A stretch of 64,000 bases of DNA, from positions 1-64,000 of the forward strand of contig NZ_BMQN01000014.1 in NCBI RefSeq assembly GCF_014648135.1, written 5' to 3'. Below the pieces are notes generated by a model. That model saw nothing but the letters and a program-made list of their open reading frames with translations, ran no database searches and was not told where the DNA came from. Each line of letters opens with the position of its first letter. Positions within the stretch are counted from its first letter, which is position 1. The translations under genes and the position numbers were made by a program. Of this stretch, positions 54,702 to 63,239 are shown in pieces. This DNA is from Deinococcus sedimenti (GTDB taxonomy: Bacteria > Deinococcota > Deinococci > Deinococcales > Deinococcaceae).

Positions 54702-57218
54702 TTACAGCCCGCCTCTCGGGTTCACGTCCACTCTGATTTTCGCTTTCCAGGTGCGGGTGTCGAGGATGCGCAGGAGTTCGCCGAGGCGGGTGTCGTTCCG
54801 GGCGCGCAGGAAGAGGTGGTAGGGGTACACGCCGCGCACCCGGGCGACCGGGCTGGGCGCGGGGCCGAGGACCTCGTGCGCGGTGGCTCCGGCGCCGTGG
54901 AGGGCGTCGGCGAGGTCCTGCGCGGCGGCCTGGGCTTTGTGTTGGTCGCGGGCGCTGATTTCGATCTGCGCGAGGCGGGCGTGGGGGGGGTAGTTCAGGG
55001 CGGCGCGGGCGCGTTCCTCGGCGGCGGGGTACGCGAGGGTGTCGCGGCCGTCGACCATGACTTTCAGGGCGGGGTGGTCGGCCTGGAAGGTCTGCACGAG
55101 GATCATGGGGGCGCGGGTGGGGTGCCACTCGGCGAGTTGCCGCAGCAGGCGGTGGTAGCGTTCGCTGGCGCGGAAGTCGCTGACGTTCAGCCACGTGTCG
55201 GCCAGGGTCACGCCGATCAGCGCGAGGTCCGGCGGTGGCTCGTGGGACAGGAGGAGTTGCGTGCCGATGACGACGCCGCTCTCGCCGCGCATCAGGGGTG
55301 TGAGGTCGTCCTGGCGGTCCTTGTCGAGGCGGTAGACGGGGAAGCCGGGGAGGAGTTTCTGGACTTCCTGCGCGATCCATTCGGTGCCGGGGCCGCGCGC
55401 CTGCCACATGGGGTCGCCGCACTGGTCGCAGCGTTCGGGGATGGGCTGGTGGTACCCGCACTGGTGGCAGGTGAGCTGCCTCCCCTCGCGGTGGAAGCGC
55501 AGCGGGACGTCGCAGTTGCGGCACTGCGGGGTGTGGTCGCAGCTGGGGCAGCGCAGCAGGGCGCTGTACCCGCGCCGGGGCGCGAGCAGGGCCGCCTGAC
55601 GGCCGCGTTCCTGCACCTGCCGCAGCACGCGGGCGAGGTCGTGACTGAGCGGGTAGCCCTGATCCCCGAGGCGCAGGTGGACGCTGGACAGCGGTCCCAG
55701 TTCGGGCTGCTCGGGCGGGTTGGCGTAGTCGACGACGTGCACGCGGGCGCGTGGGGGTGGGAGGACCGCGCCGGGGTGCGGGACGCTCTCGGCGGCGGGT
55801 GTGGTGCCCACGAGGGCCAGGGCGGCGTCGTGCGCGGCGGCGAGGCGCGTGGCGAGGTCCGGCAGGAACGCGCGGCTGCCGCTCAGGAGTTTGTGCGCGT
55901 CGCTGGCCTCCTCCAGCACGATGATCAGCGCGAGGTCGTCCAGCGGGGCGGCCAGCGCGTGCCCGCTGCCGATGACGAGCCGGGCCTCGCCCGTGCGGAT
56001 GAGCTGCCAGGTGTGGGCGCGCTGCGGTTCGCTGAGGGTGCCGGTCAGCTGCGCGGCCCGCGTGCCCGCGTGCGTGGCGAGGCCGGAGAGGCCCTCCCAG
56101 GCGCGGCGGAGTGTGGCGTGGTCCGGCGCGAGGACCAGCACGCCGCGCCCCTGCGTGAGGAGTCGCGTGACGCGCGGGGCGAGCAGCGCGAAGCGCGCGT
56201 GGGCGCGGCCCCCGTGCAGCCGCCACACCGGGCCCTCCGGAAGCGGGTCGGGCGCACCGGCGGGGTCGGGCTGCGGGTGCGGTTCCGGCAGGGCGGGTGG
56301 GGGCTGCGGGACCTCGATGGTGTCGGCCCAGCCGCGCAGGGCCAGCGTGCCTGCCTGAGTGGGCGTCAGCGGCACCCCGTCCGCCGAGGCGCTGTTCGCC
56401 CACGCGGCGTAGGTGTCCACCGGGCCGTGCTCGTGCAGCCACGTCCAGGCGGGCGGCGCGGGGGCATCGACCAGCGTGTACTCGGCGCCGCCCGCGTTCA
56501 GGGCCGCCGTCACCACGCCGTTGCTGACGCCCGCGCCCTTCGCCCAGGCGCTCAGGGTGTCGCAGGGACCGTGTTCCGTCAGCCACGCGGCGGCCTGCGC
56601 CTGCTTCGCCGTCAGGCCCGCCGGGGCCGGGGTCACGGCGCTCAGGACCGTCGCGGTGCGGCTGGCGGGCGGCACCTCGTCCAGGGGGCGGGCGGCGACC
56701 GCGCCGCGCATCCGGGGGCGGGGCGTGAAGCGTTCCTCCAGCAGGCCCTGCTCGCGGATGGCGTCCAGCAGCGCGTCCGGGAACGCCCCGGCGTCGGTCC
56801 AGCGTGCGGTGGGCGGGCGGCGCGCGAACATGCTCAGGTCCGCGCCCGCCACCGCGCGGACCATGTGCGTCACCTCGGCCTGCCAGCCCACGCCCAGCAG
56901 GTCGCCCCAGATCAGCCCGGCGGGAATGCGGGCGTCCGCCGCCCAGCCCTGCACGCCCGACACGGTCGCCGGGGTCACCCAGGGACACCCGGGGTCGTCC
57001 AGCACATGCACGGCCTCCCGCAGGCGGTGCCCGCCGCGCCCGTCACCACTGCCGACGACCAGTCCGACATCCAGCGCGCCGCGCCACGGCACCAGCACCC
57101 GGCAACCCAGCGGCGCGGGGGCGGCCCAGCCGTGCGGCGGGGCGAAATCACACGGCCCGATGGGCAGATTCACGACCACCAGCCAGGATTCCAGAGAGGG
57201 GGCGGCGGGTGGGGTCAT
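54702..57218 (-). CDS. priA: Primosomal protein PriA lacking ATPase motifs
   Basis: 838 residues. Restart of stalled replication forks. The zinc-binding cysteines are intact (CPSCDHTPQCRNC and CHQCGYHQP to CDQCG), as are LLAPRRGYSALLRC and the C-terminal PriA domain. The helicase core is degenerate: where a GxGKT Walker A is expected there is GGRAHARFALLAP, and the DEEH box reads LEEASD. The protein therefore cannot hydrolyse ATP normally and must work as a structural loader. D. radiodurans PriA is known for the same loss. ATG 57218 has GGAGG 4 nt upstream. Confidence 0.9.
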   Translation of the reverse strand: MTPPAAPSLESWLVVVNLPIGPCDFAPPHGWAAPAPLGCRVLVPWRGALDVGLVVGSGDGRGGHRLREAVHVLDDPGCPWVTPATVSGVQGWAADARIPAGLIWGDLLGVGWQAEVTHMVRAVAGADLSMFARRPPTARWTDAGAFPDALLDAIREQGLLEERFTPRPRMRGAVAARPLDEVPPASRTATVLSAVTPAPAGLTAKQAQAAAWLTEHGPCDTLSAWAKGAGVSNGVVTAALNAGGAEYTLVDAPAPPAWTWLHEHGPVDTYAAWANSASADGVPLTPTQAGTLALRGWADTIEVPQPPPALPEPHPQPDPAGAPDPLPEGPVWRLHGGRAHARFALLAPRVTRLLTQGRGVLVLAPDHATLRRAWEGLSGLATHAGTRAAQLTGTLSEPQRAHTWQLIRTGEARLVIGSGHALAAPLDDLALIIVLEEASDAHKLLSGSRAFLPDLATRLAAAHDAALALVGTTPAAESVPHPGAVLPPPRARVHVVDYANPPEQPELGPLSSVHLRLGDQGYPLSHDLARVLRQVQERGRQAALLAPRRGYSALLRCPSCDHTPQCRNCDVPLRFHREGRQLTCHQCGYHQPIPERCDQCGDPMWQARGPGTEWIAQEVQKLLPGFPVYRLDKDRQDDLTPLMRGESGVVIGTQLLLSHEPPPDLALIGVTLADTWLNVSDFRASERYHRLLRQLAEWHPTRAPMILVQTFQADHPALKVMVDGRDTLAYPAAEERARAALNYPPHARLAQIEISARDQHKAQAAAQDLADALHGAGATAHEVLGPAPSPVARVRGVYPYHLFLRARNDTRLGELLRILDTRTWKAKIRVDVNPRGGL

Positions 57219-57413
57219 CAAGCCTCCGTCCCGACCGGCGCGCCGCGCTGATCGGGGCCGAGCGGAGCGAGCAGGAGCAGGGCGGCTTCCGGGCGTGGAG
57301 CCCTCGACTCGGTGCCGTTCCGGGTTGAGGGCGAAACAGACGGAAGCCGCATCACGTGCTTCAGGCTAGCGCGACCCGTGCCCCGGCAACGGTGAGGCAG
57401 TACCCTCGGGCGG

Positions 57414-58349
57414 ATGACCGGAGCGGCGGGGGGCGTGGACATACGCAGGGGCGTGCTGCTGGGCGTGACGTCCGCCGCGGCGTTCGGGACGCTGGGCATC
57501 TGGGGGAAACTGGCGGGGCAGGGGGGCCTGTCGTCCTTCACGACGCTGGGCTGGCGGTTCCTGATCGTGGCGGCGCTGCTCCTGCCCCTCAGTTCGCGCG
57601 GCGTCACGGGCGCGCAGCGGGCGCGGATGCTGGGCGTGGGCCTGCTGTACACCCTGGCGACCACCTGTTACTTCGGGGCGCTGGAGCGGGTGTCGGCGGG
57701 CGCGACGTCGCTGCTGCTGTACCTCGCCCCGGCATTCGTGATCCTGCTGTCCTGGGGGCTGGGCCGCGCGCCGCGCCGCACGCAGCTGGGCGCGGTGGCG
57801 CTGGCGGGGGCGGGGCTGGCGCTGGTGGTGGGCCTGCCGTCCGCCGCGGACCGGGACGCCGTGGGGCTGGGTTTCGCGGCGGGGGCGGGCGCGCTGTACG
57901 CCGGGTACCTGGTGGCCAGCGAGCGGCTGCTGGGCGGCGTGAGCGCCCTGGCCGCCACCGCGCACATGGCGCTGGTCAGCGGGGTGGTGTTCGCCGTGCT
58001 GGCCGCCGCGCAGGGCACGCTGCGCGTCCCTGTGGGCGCGGCTCAGTGGGGGCCGATCCTGGCGCTGGCGCTGCTGCCCACCATCGTCGCGGTGCCCGCC
58101 CTGTACGGCGCGATCCGGCACCTGGGCGCCACGCGCGCCAGCCTGCTGGGCACCCTGGAACCCCTGGTCACGGTCGCGCTGGCCGCCGTCATCCTGCGCG
58201 AGCAACCGGGTCCCGGCGCGGCACTGGGCGGCCTGTTGATCCTCGCGGGCGCGTTGCTGGCCCAGTGGCCCGCGAAAGTTACTCCTGCGGTTGCCCCGGC
58301 GGCAGCGGACGTGGTGGCGGCGCGTACACCGCGCGGGCCGGAACGCTGA
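57414..58349 (+). CDS. EamA/DMT family transporter
   Basis: 311 residues with ten predicted membrane helices and two EamA repeats (first around GTLGIWGKLAGQ, second around ALYAGYLVASERLLGG). LEPLVTVALAAVILREQP is the typical last-repeat segment. It exports or imports small metabolites; substrate unknown. ATG lies 7 nt after TACCCT (57401-57406), so leaderless. Its last 71 bp overlap the convergent Pnkp-like gene. Confidence 0.88.
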   Translation: MTGAAGGVDIRRGVLLGVTSAAAFGTLGIWGKLAGQGGLSSFTTLGWRFLIVAALLLPLSSRGVTGAQRARMLGVGLLYTLATTCYFGALERVSAGATSLLLYLAPAFVILLSWGLGRAPRRTQLGAVALAGAGLALVVGLPSAADRDAVGLGFAAGAGALYAGYLVASERLLGGVSALAATAHMALVSGVVFAVLAAAQGTLRVPVGAAQWGPILALALLPTIVAVPALYGAIRHLGATRASLLGTLEPLVTVALAAVILREQPGPGAALGGLLILAGALLAQWPAKVTPAVAPAAADVVAARTPRGPER

Positions 58350-59523
58350 GCGTCTCCCGTTCGGGGTAGCGCAGCGCGGTCAGCGCCCCGCCGAACGCGC
58401 AGCCGGTGTCGAGGTTCACGGTGTTCCCCACCCAGCGCGGCGCGGCGTGCGGCGTGTGCCCGTAAGCGACCAGCGGCGCGCCCGCGTACCCGGCCGCCCA
58501 GTCGCGCCGCACCGGGAGGCCCAGGTCGTCGCGTTCGCCGGTCGTGTCGCCGTACAGCGCGAAACTCCGCGCGCGGCCACTTCCGCGCCCGTGCAGGTGC
58601 GCCGGGAGGCCCCCGTGCGCCGCGATCAGCCGCCCCCCGTCCAGCACGAGGTGCGCCGGGAGCCCCTCCAGAAAGGTACGCACCTGCTCCTGGAACGCCG
58701 GGCCGGCGGCCTGCAACTCCGCGAGGGTCACGTCCAGCCCGTGCAGAGGCTTCACCGCCTTGCCGCTCAGGGCCCGCAGGAGCTTCTCGTCGTGGTTGCC
58801 GGTCACGCACAGCGCCGCGCCCGACGCCACCATGCCCATCACGAGCCGCAGGACGCCCGCGCTGTCCGGCCCCCGGTCGGTCAGGTCGCCCAGGAACACC
58901 GCCGTGCGGCCCGCCGGGGGCGTCACCGACTCCCCGTCGAGGACGTACCCGAGGCGGGTCAGCAGGTCGAGCAGTTCTTCCAGGCAGCCGTGCACGTCCC
59001 CGATCAGGTCGAACGGCCCGTGCAGGTCCCGCCGGTCCACCCGCAGCGGCACGCGCTGCACGCCCACCCGCCCGATCTGCTCGCCGCGCAGGTGCCACGC
59101 CTGCCGGAACCCCTCGGCCCGCAGGCCACCCGCCGTGCGCCGCAACTCCGAGACCTGCGCGATCAGCTCCTCGCGGCTCAGGGTGCCCCCGGCGCGGGCC
59201 TCCAGCACGGCGCGGTCCTCGTCGAGCAGCACGGCGACCGCCTTCACGTCGTGCTCGCGGGCCAGGGCCGACCAGGGCGCACGGTCCAGGGGCCGGGTGG
59301 CCGGGGCGATCACGACCGCCAGTTCACCCGCCGCCAGCTGCGCCGCGACCGCCGCGCGCAGGGCGTCCGCGTCCGGGAAGGCCCGCGCGTCGAACACCTC
59401 CTCCGGCGCGAAGTGCCGCGCGAACGCCGCCCGGCCCGAACCCGGCGCGCCCACGAGCAGCACCAGCGCCAGCGCGGGCAGCTCGATCACGTCGGGGGCG
59501 GCGGTCAGGGTCACGCCCTGCAT
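58279..59523 (-). CDS. Pnkp-like kinase-phosphatase with degenerate kinase P-loop
   Basis: 414 residues. N-terminal P-loop module (about 15-160) reads LLVGAPGSGRAAF, where Pnkp kinases have GSGKST, so the ATP lysine is Arg and the Ser/Thr is Ala. The C-terminal metallophosphatase (about 170-400) is intact: DLIGDVHGCLEEL, FLGDLTDRGPDS, VTGNHDEKLL, AAHGGLP and VAYGHTPH. Bacterial Pnkp also has a ligase domain, absent here. Likely a phosphatase on nucleic-acid ends or nucleotides with a dead kinase lobe. It lies near the HD-Pnk, RlaP and PARG genes. ATG 59523 is 7 nt after TAGCTG. Confidence 0.8.
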   Translation of the reverse strand: MQGVTLTAAPDVIELPALALVLLVGAPGSGRAAFARHFAPEEVFDARAFPDADALRAAVAAQLAAGELAVVIAPATRPLDRAPWSALAREHDVKAVAVLLDEDRAVLEARAGGTLSREELIAQVSELRRTAGGLRAEGFRQAWHLRGEQIGRVGVQRVPLRVDRRDLHGPFDLIGDVHGCLEELLDLLTRLGYVLDGESVTPPAGRTAVFLGDLTDRGPDSAGVLRLVMGMVASGAALCVTGNHDEKLLRALSGKAVKPLHGLDVTLAELQAAGPAFQEQVRTFLEGLPAHLVLDGGRLIAAHGGLPAHLHGRGSGRARSFALYGDTTGERDDLGLPVRRDWAAGYAGAPLVAYGHTPHAAPRWVGNTVNLDTGCAFGGALTALRYPERETLSVPARAVYAPPPRPLPPGQPQE

Positions 59524-59639
59524 CCTCGCACAGCTACCCCAGAGCAGACGAGGCTCCCCCAGCCTGCAAACTGACGGGCAGCTGATCTTGCGAGCTTCAC
59601 CGCAGCTTCATGCTCCCCTCAGTCCGTACCATGCGCGCG

Positions 59640-61211
59640 ATGCGCCGCTCCGTCCTCCTGCTGCCCCTGCTGATCGGCTCGCTGAGCACGGCCACCACCT
59701 CGCCCCGCAGCGCTGACCAGTGGTACGCGCAGGGCCGCGCGCAGGCCCGCGCCGGACAGTGGACGGCCGCCGAGAGCGCCTACCGGCAGGCGACCACCCT
59801 GAACCCCACCGCCGCGAACTGGCGCGCCCTGGCCGACACGCGCGTGCAGCTGCGCGATTACGACGGTGCCGTGCAGGCCTACGCGCAGGCCGCCGGACTG
59901 GCCCGCGCGCGCGGCGACCTGAATACCGCCCGCGCCACCGACCTGATCGCCGCCCGCTACCGCCAGGAAGGGCAGGCGTATCTGCTGACCCCCGCGCCCC
60001 TGACCCCCGAACCCCTGCCCGGCTGCGTGGCGCGGCCCGCCCGCCTGGAACCCGCCTCCGGCATCCTGCTGGGCCGCTACGCCGACGAGCAGGCCCTGAC
60101 CTCCACCGGTCAGCTGCGCGCCGAGCCCGGACTGGGCGGCCCGCTGGCCGTGACTTTCCGGTACTTCACGCTGCGCGCCCCCGGCCGCGGCGAAGTCTTT
60201 CCCACCCGCTGGGTGCGCGCCGCGCGGCAGGCCGGGATGGCCGTCCACATCGCACTGGAACCCGGAATGCCCCTGCGGCAGATCACCGAGCAGACCCTCG
60301 TGCCCTTCGCGAAGGCCGCCCGCGCCTCCGGCGTGCCGGTCTACCTGCGCTTTGCCGGGGAGTTCAACGACCCCGCCAACGAGTGGAGCCGCGACCCCGC
60401 GCTGTACCGCGCCAAGTTCCGCCTCGTGCACAGCGTCATGCGCAGACACGCGCCGAACGTCGCGCTGGTCTGGATGCCGATGGGCACCCGCCTGGACGTC
60501 GTGGGCAGCTACTACCCCGGCGCGGACGCCGTGGACTGGGTGGGCCTGAGCGCATACGCCACGCCCTTCCGCAACGGCAACGTCCGCGACAGCGCCCTGA
60601 ACGACAGCCCGCTGGACGCGCTGGACGTCATCTACCGCCGCTACGCCTGCGCGCACCCCATCCAGATCAGCGAATTCGCGTCCTCTAGCCGCAGCGGCGC
60701 CCAGCCCGCCACCGGGTACGGCACGTTCGCCGCCGCGAAACTCCGCGAAACGTACTGGGGCGCCGCCCTGAAATACCCCCGCGTGAAGAACATCAACTGG
60801 CTGGACCTGAACATGCTCGGCAACCCCTACGTGCAGCCCCGCCCCCTCACGCGCCGCAACGACTACCGCCTGATCGGCAGCCCCGAGAAACTCGCCGCGT
60901 TCCGCGAACTCCTCACCCACCCCACCTTCCTCTCGCGGCCCGGGAGCGGCGCGGCCCTCGTCCCTCAGGCGCTTCCCGCCACCGTCAGCAGCGGCGCGCC
61001 CCACAGCGGCAACCTCTGGATCAAGACCGTGGACGCGCCCGCCCGCGTGACCCTCAGCCTCGACGGGCAGCCCGTCCCGGTCGGACAGACCCTCCCGTAC
61101 GCGTTCACGCTGGGCACCCTGGACCCCGGCGCGCACACCCTGACCGTCACCGTGCACAACCGGCAGGGCGAGGTGATCCTGACCCGCACCACCCCCTTCA
61201 GCGCGCAGTGA
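59640..61211 (+). CDS. Secreted TPR and GH26-like glycoside hydrolase
   Basis: 523 residues. Signal peptide MRRSVLLLPLLIGSLSTATT. A short TPR region (DQWYAQGRAQARAGQWTAAE to YDGAVQAYAQAAGL) is followed by a (beta/alpha)8-type domain: VYLRFAGEFNDPANEWSRDP with a candidate acid/base Glu, VDWVGLSAYATPF, and ISEFASSS with a candidate nucleophile Glu, as in GH26 mannanase relatives. The end is an Ig-like strand domain (VTLSLDGQPVPVG). ATG 59640 lies 7 nt after TACCAT (59627-59632). It converges on the RlaP gene with a 14-bp overlap. The glycan target is unknown. Confidence 0.75.
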   Translation: MRRSVLLLPLLIGSLSTATTSPRSADQWYAQGRAQARAGQWTAAESAYRQATTLNPTAANWRALADTRVQLRDYDGAVQAYAQAAGLARARGDLNTARATDLIAARYRQEGQAYLLTPAPLTPEPLPGCVARPARLEPASGILLGRYADEQALTSTGQLRAEPGLGGPLAVTFRYFTLRAPGRGEVFPTRWVRAARQAGMAVHIALEPGMPLRQITEQTLVPFAKAARASGVPVYLRFAGEFNDPANEWSRDPALYRAKFRLVHSVMRRHAPNVALVWMPMGTRLDVVGSYYPGADAVDWVGLSAYATPFRNGNVRDSALNDSPLDALDVIYRRYACAHPIQISEFASSSRSGAQPATGYGTFAAAKLRETYWGAALKYPRVKNINWLDLNMLGNPYVQPRPLTRRNDYRLIGSPEKLAAFRELLTHPTFLSRPGSGAALVPQALPATVSSGAPHSGNLWIKTVDAPARVTLSLDGQPVPVGQTLPYAFTLGTLDPGAHTLTVTVHNRQGEVILTRTTPFSAQ

Positions 61212-61995
61212 GCGGCAGCGCCCCCAGGCGCACCTGCACCACCCAGTCGCTCACGGCCCGCTGCGCCGCATCGGGCACGGCGTCCGGCAGCGGTGTCGAG
61301 AGGGGCGCGGCCTCCAGCTCCGCGAGCAGCCGCCGGTGCGCGGCGCGGTACACGTCCAGCGGCTCCGGCAGGGGCTCCGCCTCCCGGCCCGACCGCTTCA
61401 GGGCCATCAGGTCCTCCAGGAACGGCAGGCGCGCCCCGGCGTTCAGCGCGCCCAGGTTCGCCTCCACCTCACCGGTGCGCAGCAGGTGCAGCCCGGTCAG
61501 CACCGTCCGGAACGCGTACAGCAGCGGCTTCACCCGAGGGCCCTCGGGCGTGGCGGCCTCCTTCTCCAGCAGCCGCCACTGGTTCACCGTGAACCCCAGG
61601 TAATGCCCCGCGTGATGCCGGGTCAGCACCCCCGGAGCGAGGGCCACCAGCGCCGCGTGCGCCGCGGACGAGTGCACCACCAGCGGCGACAGCAACTGCT
61701 CCAGCACGTACCCGTTCCGCTTCAGCAGCAGCCCAGCGAACTTCCGCGCGTCATGCGTCACCAGATCCAGCTCCACCACCCCGTCATCCCGCTCCAGTGA
61801 CCACGTGCCCGGCCCCTCCCGCAGGCCCAGCACGTCCGCCAGCGGCAGCATATGCACGCCCCGCAGGTCCCAGTCGCTGTCCGCACTCGGAAAGCCGTAC
61901 AGGTGCGCCCCGCTGACCGTCGCGAACACCAGGGGGAACGCATGCTCCCGCACTGCCTGGGTCAACTGAGGAGGAAAGGTGAGTCCAGCGTCCAT
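61198..61995 (-). CDS. RlaP-type nucleotidyltransferase (polymerase beta superfamily)
   Basis: 265 residues. ATVSGAHLYGFPSADSDWDL is the nucleotidyltransferase signature (small residue pair plus Asp-x-Asp) of the RNA-ligase-associated polymerase-beta-like family (PF10127). VELDLVTHDARKFAGLLLK and NGYVLEQLLSPLVV follow as in that family. Proposed role: adding nucleotides to, or protecting, repaired RNA ends. A strong GGAGGTG lies 5 nt before ATG 61995 inside the HD-Pnk gene, which it overlaps by 34 bp. Confidence 0.84.
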   Translation of the reverse strand: MDAGLTFPPQLTQAVREHAFPLVFATVSGAHLYGFPSADSDWDLRGVHMLPLADVLGLREGPGTWSLERDDGVVELDLVTHDARKFAGLLLKRNGYVLEQLLSPLVVHSSAAHAALVALAPGVLTRHHAGHYLGFTVNQWRLLEKEAATPEGPRVKPLLYAFRTVLTGLHLLRTGEVEANLGALNAGARLPFLEDLMALKRSGREAEPLPEPLDVYRAAHRRLLAELEAAPLSTPLPDAVPDAAQRAVSDWVVQVRLGALPLTAR

Positions 61996-63239
61996 AAGTC
62001 ACCTCCAGGGGCGTGCAGCGTGACCTCGTGCGCCTCGCCGAGGTCCGGGAATTCCAGCATACGCAGCTGATCGGCCAGGACCGCGCCCGGCACCACGCGC
62101 GCCCGCGCGGCGTTCCGCGACGCGGCGACGCCCGGCGGCGTCCACGCCACCCACAGGCGCGTCAGCGCTCCGTAATCATGCCCCAGCCCGAGCACCTGCG
62201 CCCGCTGATCCCGCCGCAGGCTGGTCGCGTCCCACACGACGTGCTCACGCCGCCGCAGGCCCTCGCGCAGCGCCTCGCGGGCCGCCTGCATGACCTGCCC
62301 GTTCACCCGCTGATCCTGTGCACTGCGCCCCAGCTGCCCGCGCAGGGCGTCCAGACTGATCACCCGCGCCCCGCTCAGCTGGGCGGCCAGGGTGCTTTTG
62401 CCGCTCCCGGACGGGCCGCACAGCACCGTCAGGCGCGCGAAGCCCTGCTGGGCGGCCGCCTGCACGCGCTGCGCCGCCTCGTGCGGCGTGTGGATCACGC
62501 CCGCCTCCCAGTCCGCCACGCCGCGCCCCAGCGCCAGGGCCAGCAGGTCGTCCTCCGCGCCGGGCAGCAGGGCACGCAGCTGCTCGCGGAACTCAGTCAG
62601 CGGCTCCGGCGCGTCCCAGACCCCCAGTTCACGCGCGGCCAGTTCCAGCAGGTCGGCGGTGTCCTCACCCACGCGGGCGTCCGCGCCGCGCACCACCCGA
62701 CCCCGGGCGTCCGCGCGGGCCAGCAGCGTCAGCAGGGGCAGCGGCGCGCGGCGCGCCAGCGCGGGCACCCCGCGGTCCAGGTTCCCGTCCAGCGCGCGGT
62801 GCAGGCTGTGATGCGCCGCGACCAGCGCCAGCACCGTCCGCACCAGCCGCGCCGGGAACCCGGTGTCCAGCAGCCGGAACGACAGCGCGTCCCGCCCGCG
62901 CCGCGCATGCTGCGGCGACCGCACCCGCACCACCCCATCCTCGTCCGGCACGTCACGGGTCGTCAGGGCCTTCCCCACGTCATGCAGCGCCGCCGCCAGG
63001 ATCAGCGCCGCCCGCCGCTCACCCCGCAGGCCCGCCCCGTCCGCCAGTTCATGCGCCCAGCGAACGACCAGCGCCGAGTGCGCCGCCACACTGCCCTCGG
63101 CGTGCCACTGCGCGTCCTGCCGCGTGTCCGGCAGCCGCGCCAGCAGCGGCACGAACGGCGTCAGCCCGGCACTGATCGCCTCGAACGAGACGGCCTCTCC
63201 AGCTTCCAGCCGCGCCAGGAGACCCGCCGCGCCCGTCAT
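61962..63239 (-). CDS. HD-Pnk: HD phosphohydrolase fused to polynucleotide 5'-kinase
   Basis: 425 residues. The N-terminal HD domain (about 45-190) has AAHSALVVRWAHE, LAAALHDVGKALTT and LVAAHHSLHRAL as metal ligands. The C-terminal P-loop kinase (about 265-410) has LTVLCGPSGSGKSTLAAQL, intact, and VVWDATSLRRDQRAQVL. This domain order is that of Runella HD-Pnk, a 2',3'-phosphoesterase plus 5'-OH kinase that heals broken RNA or DNA ends. A related radiation-induced gene exists in D. radiodurans as I recall. ATG 63239 overlaps the PARG gene stop (ATGA). Middle gene of three. Confidence 0.88.
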   Translation of the reverse strand: MTGAAGLLARLEAGEAVSFEAISAGLTPFVPLLARLPDTRQDAQWHAEGSVAAHSALVVRWAHELADGAGLRGERRAALILAAALHDVGKALTTRDVPDEDGVVRVRSPQHARRGRDALSFRLLDTGFPARLVRTVLALVAAHHSLHRALDGNLDRGVPALARRAPLPLLTLLARADARGRVVRGADARVGEDTADLLELAARELGVWDAPEPLTEFREQLRALLPGAEDDLLALALGRGVADWEAGVIHTPHEAAQRVQAAAQQGFARLTVLCGPSGSGKSTLAAQLSGARVISLDALRGQLGRSAQDQRVNGQVMQAAREALREGLRRREHVVWDATSLRRDQRAQVLGLGHDYGALTRLWVAWTPPGVAASRNAARARVVPGAVLADQLRMLEFPDLGEAHEVTLHAPGGDLWTLDSPFLLS

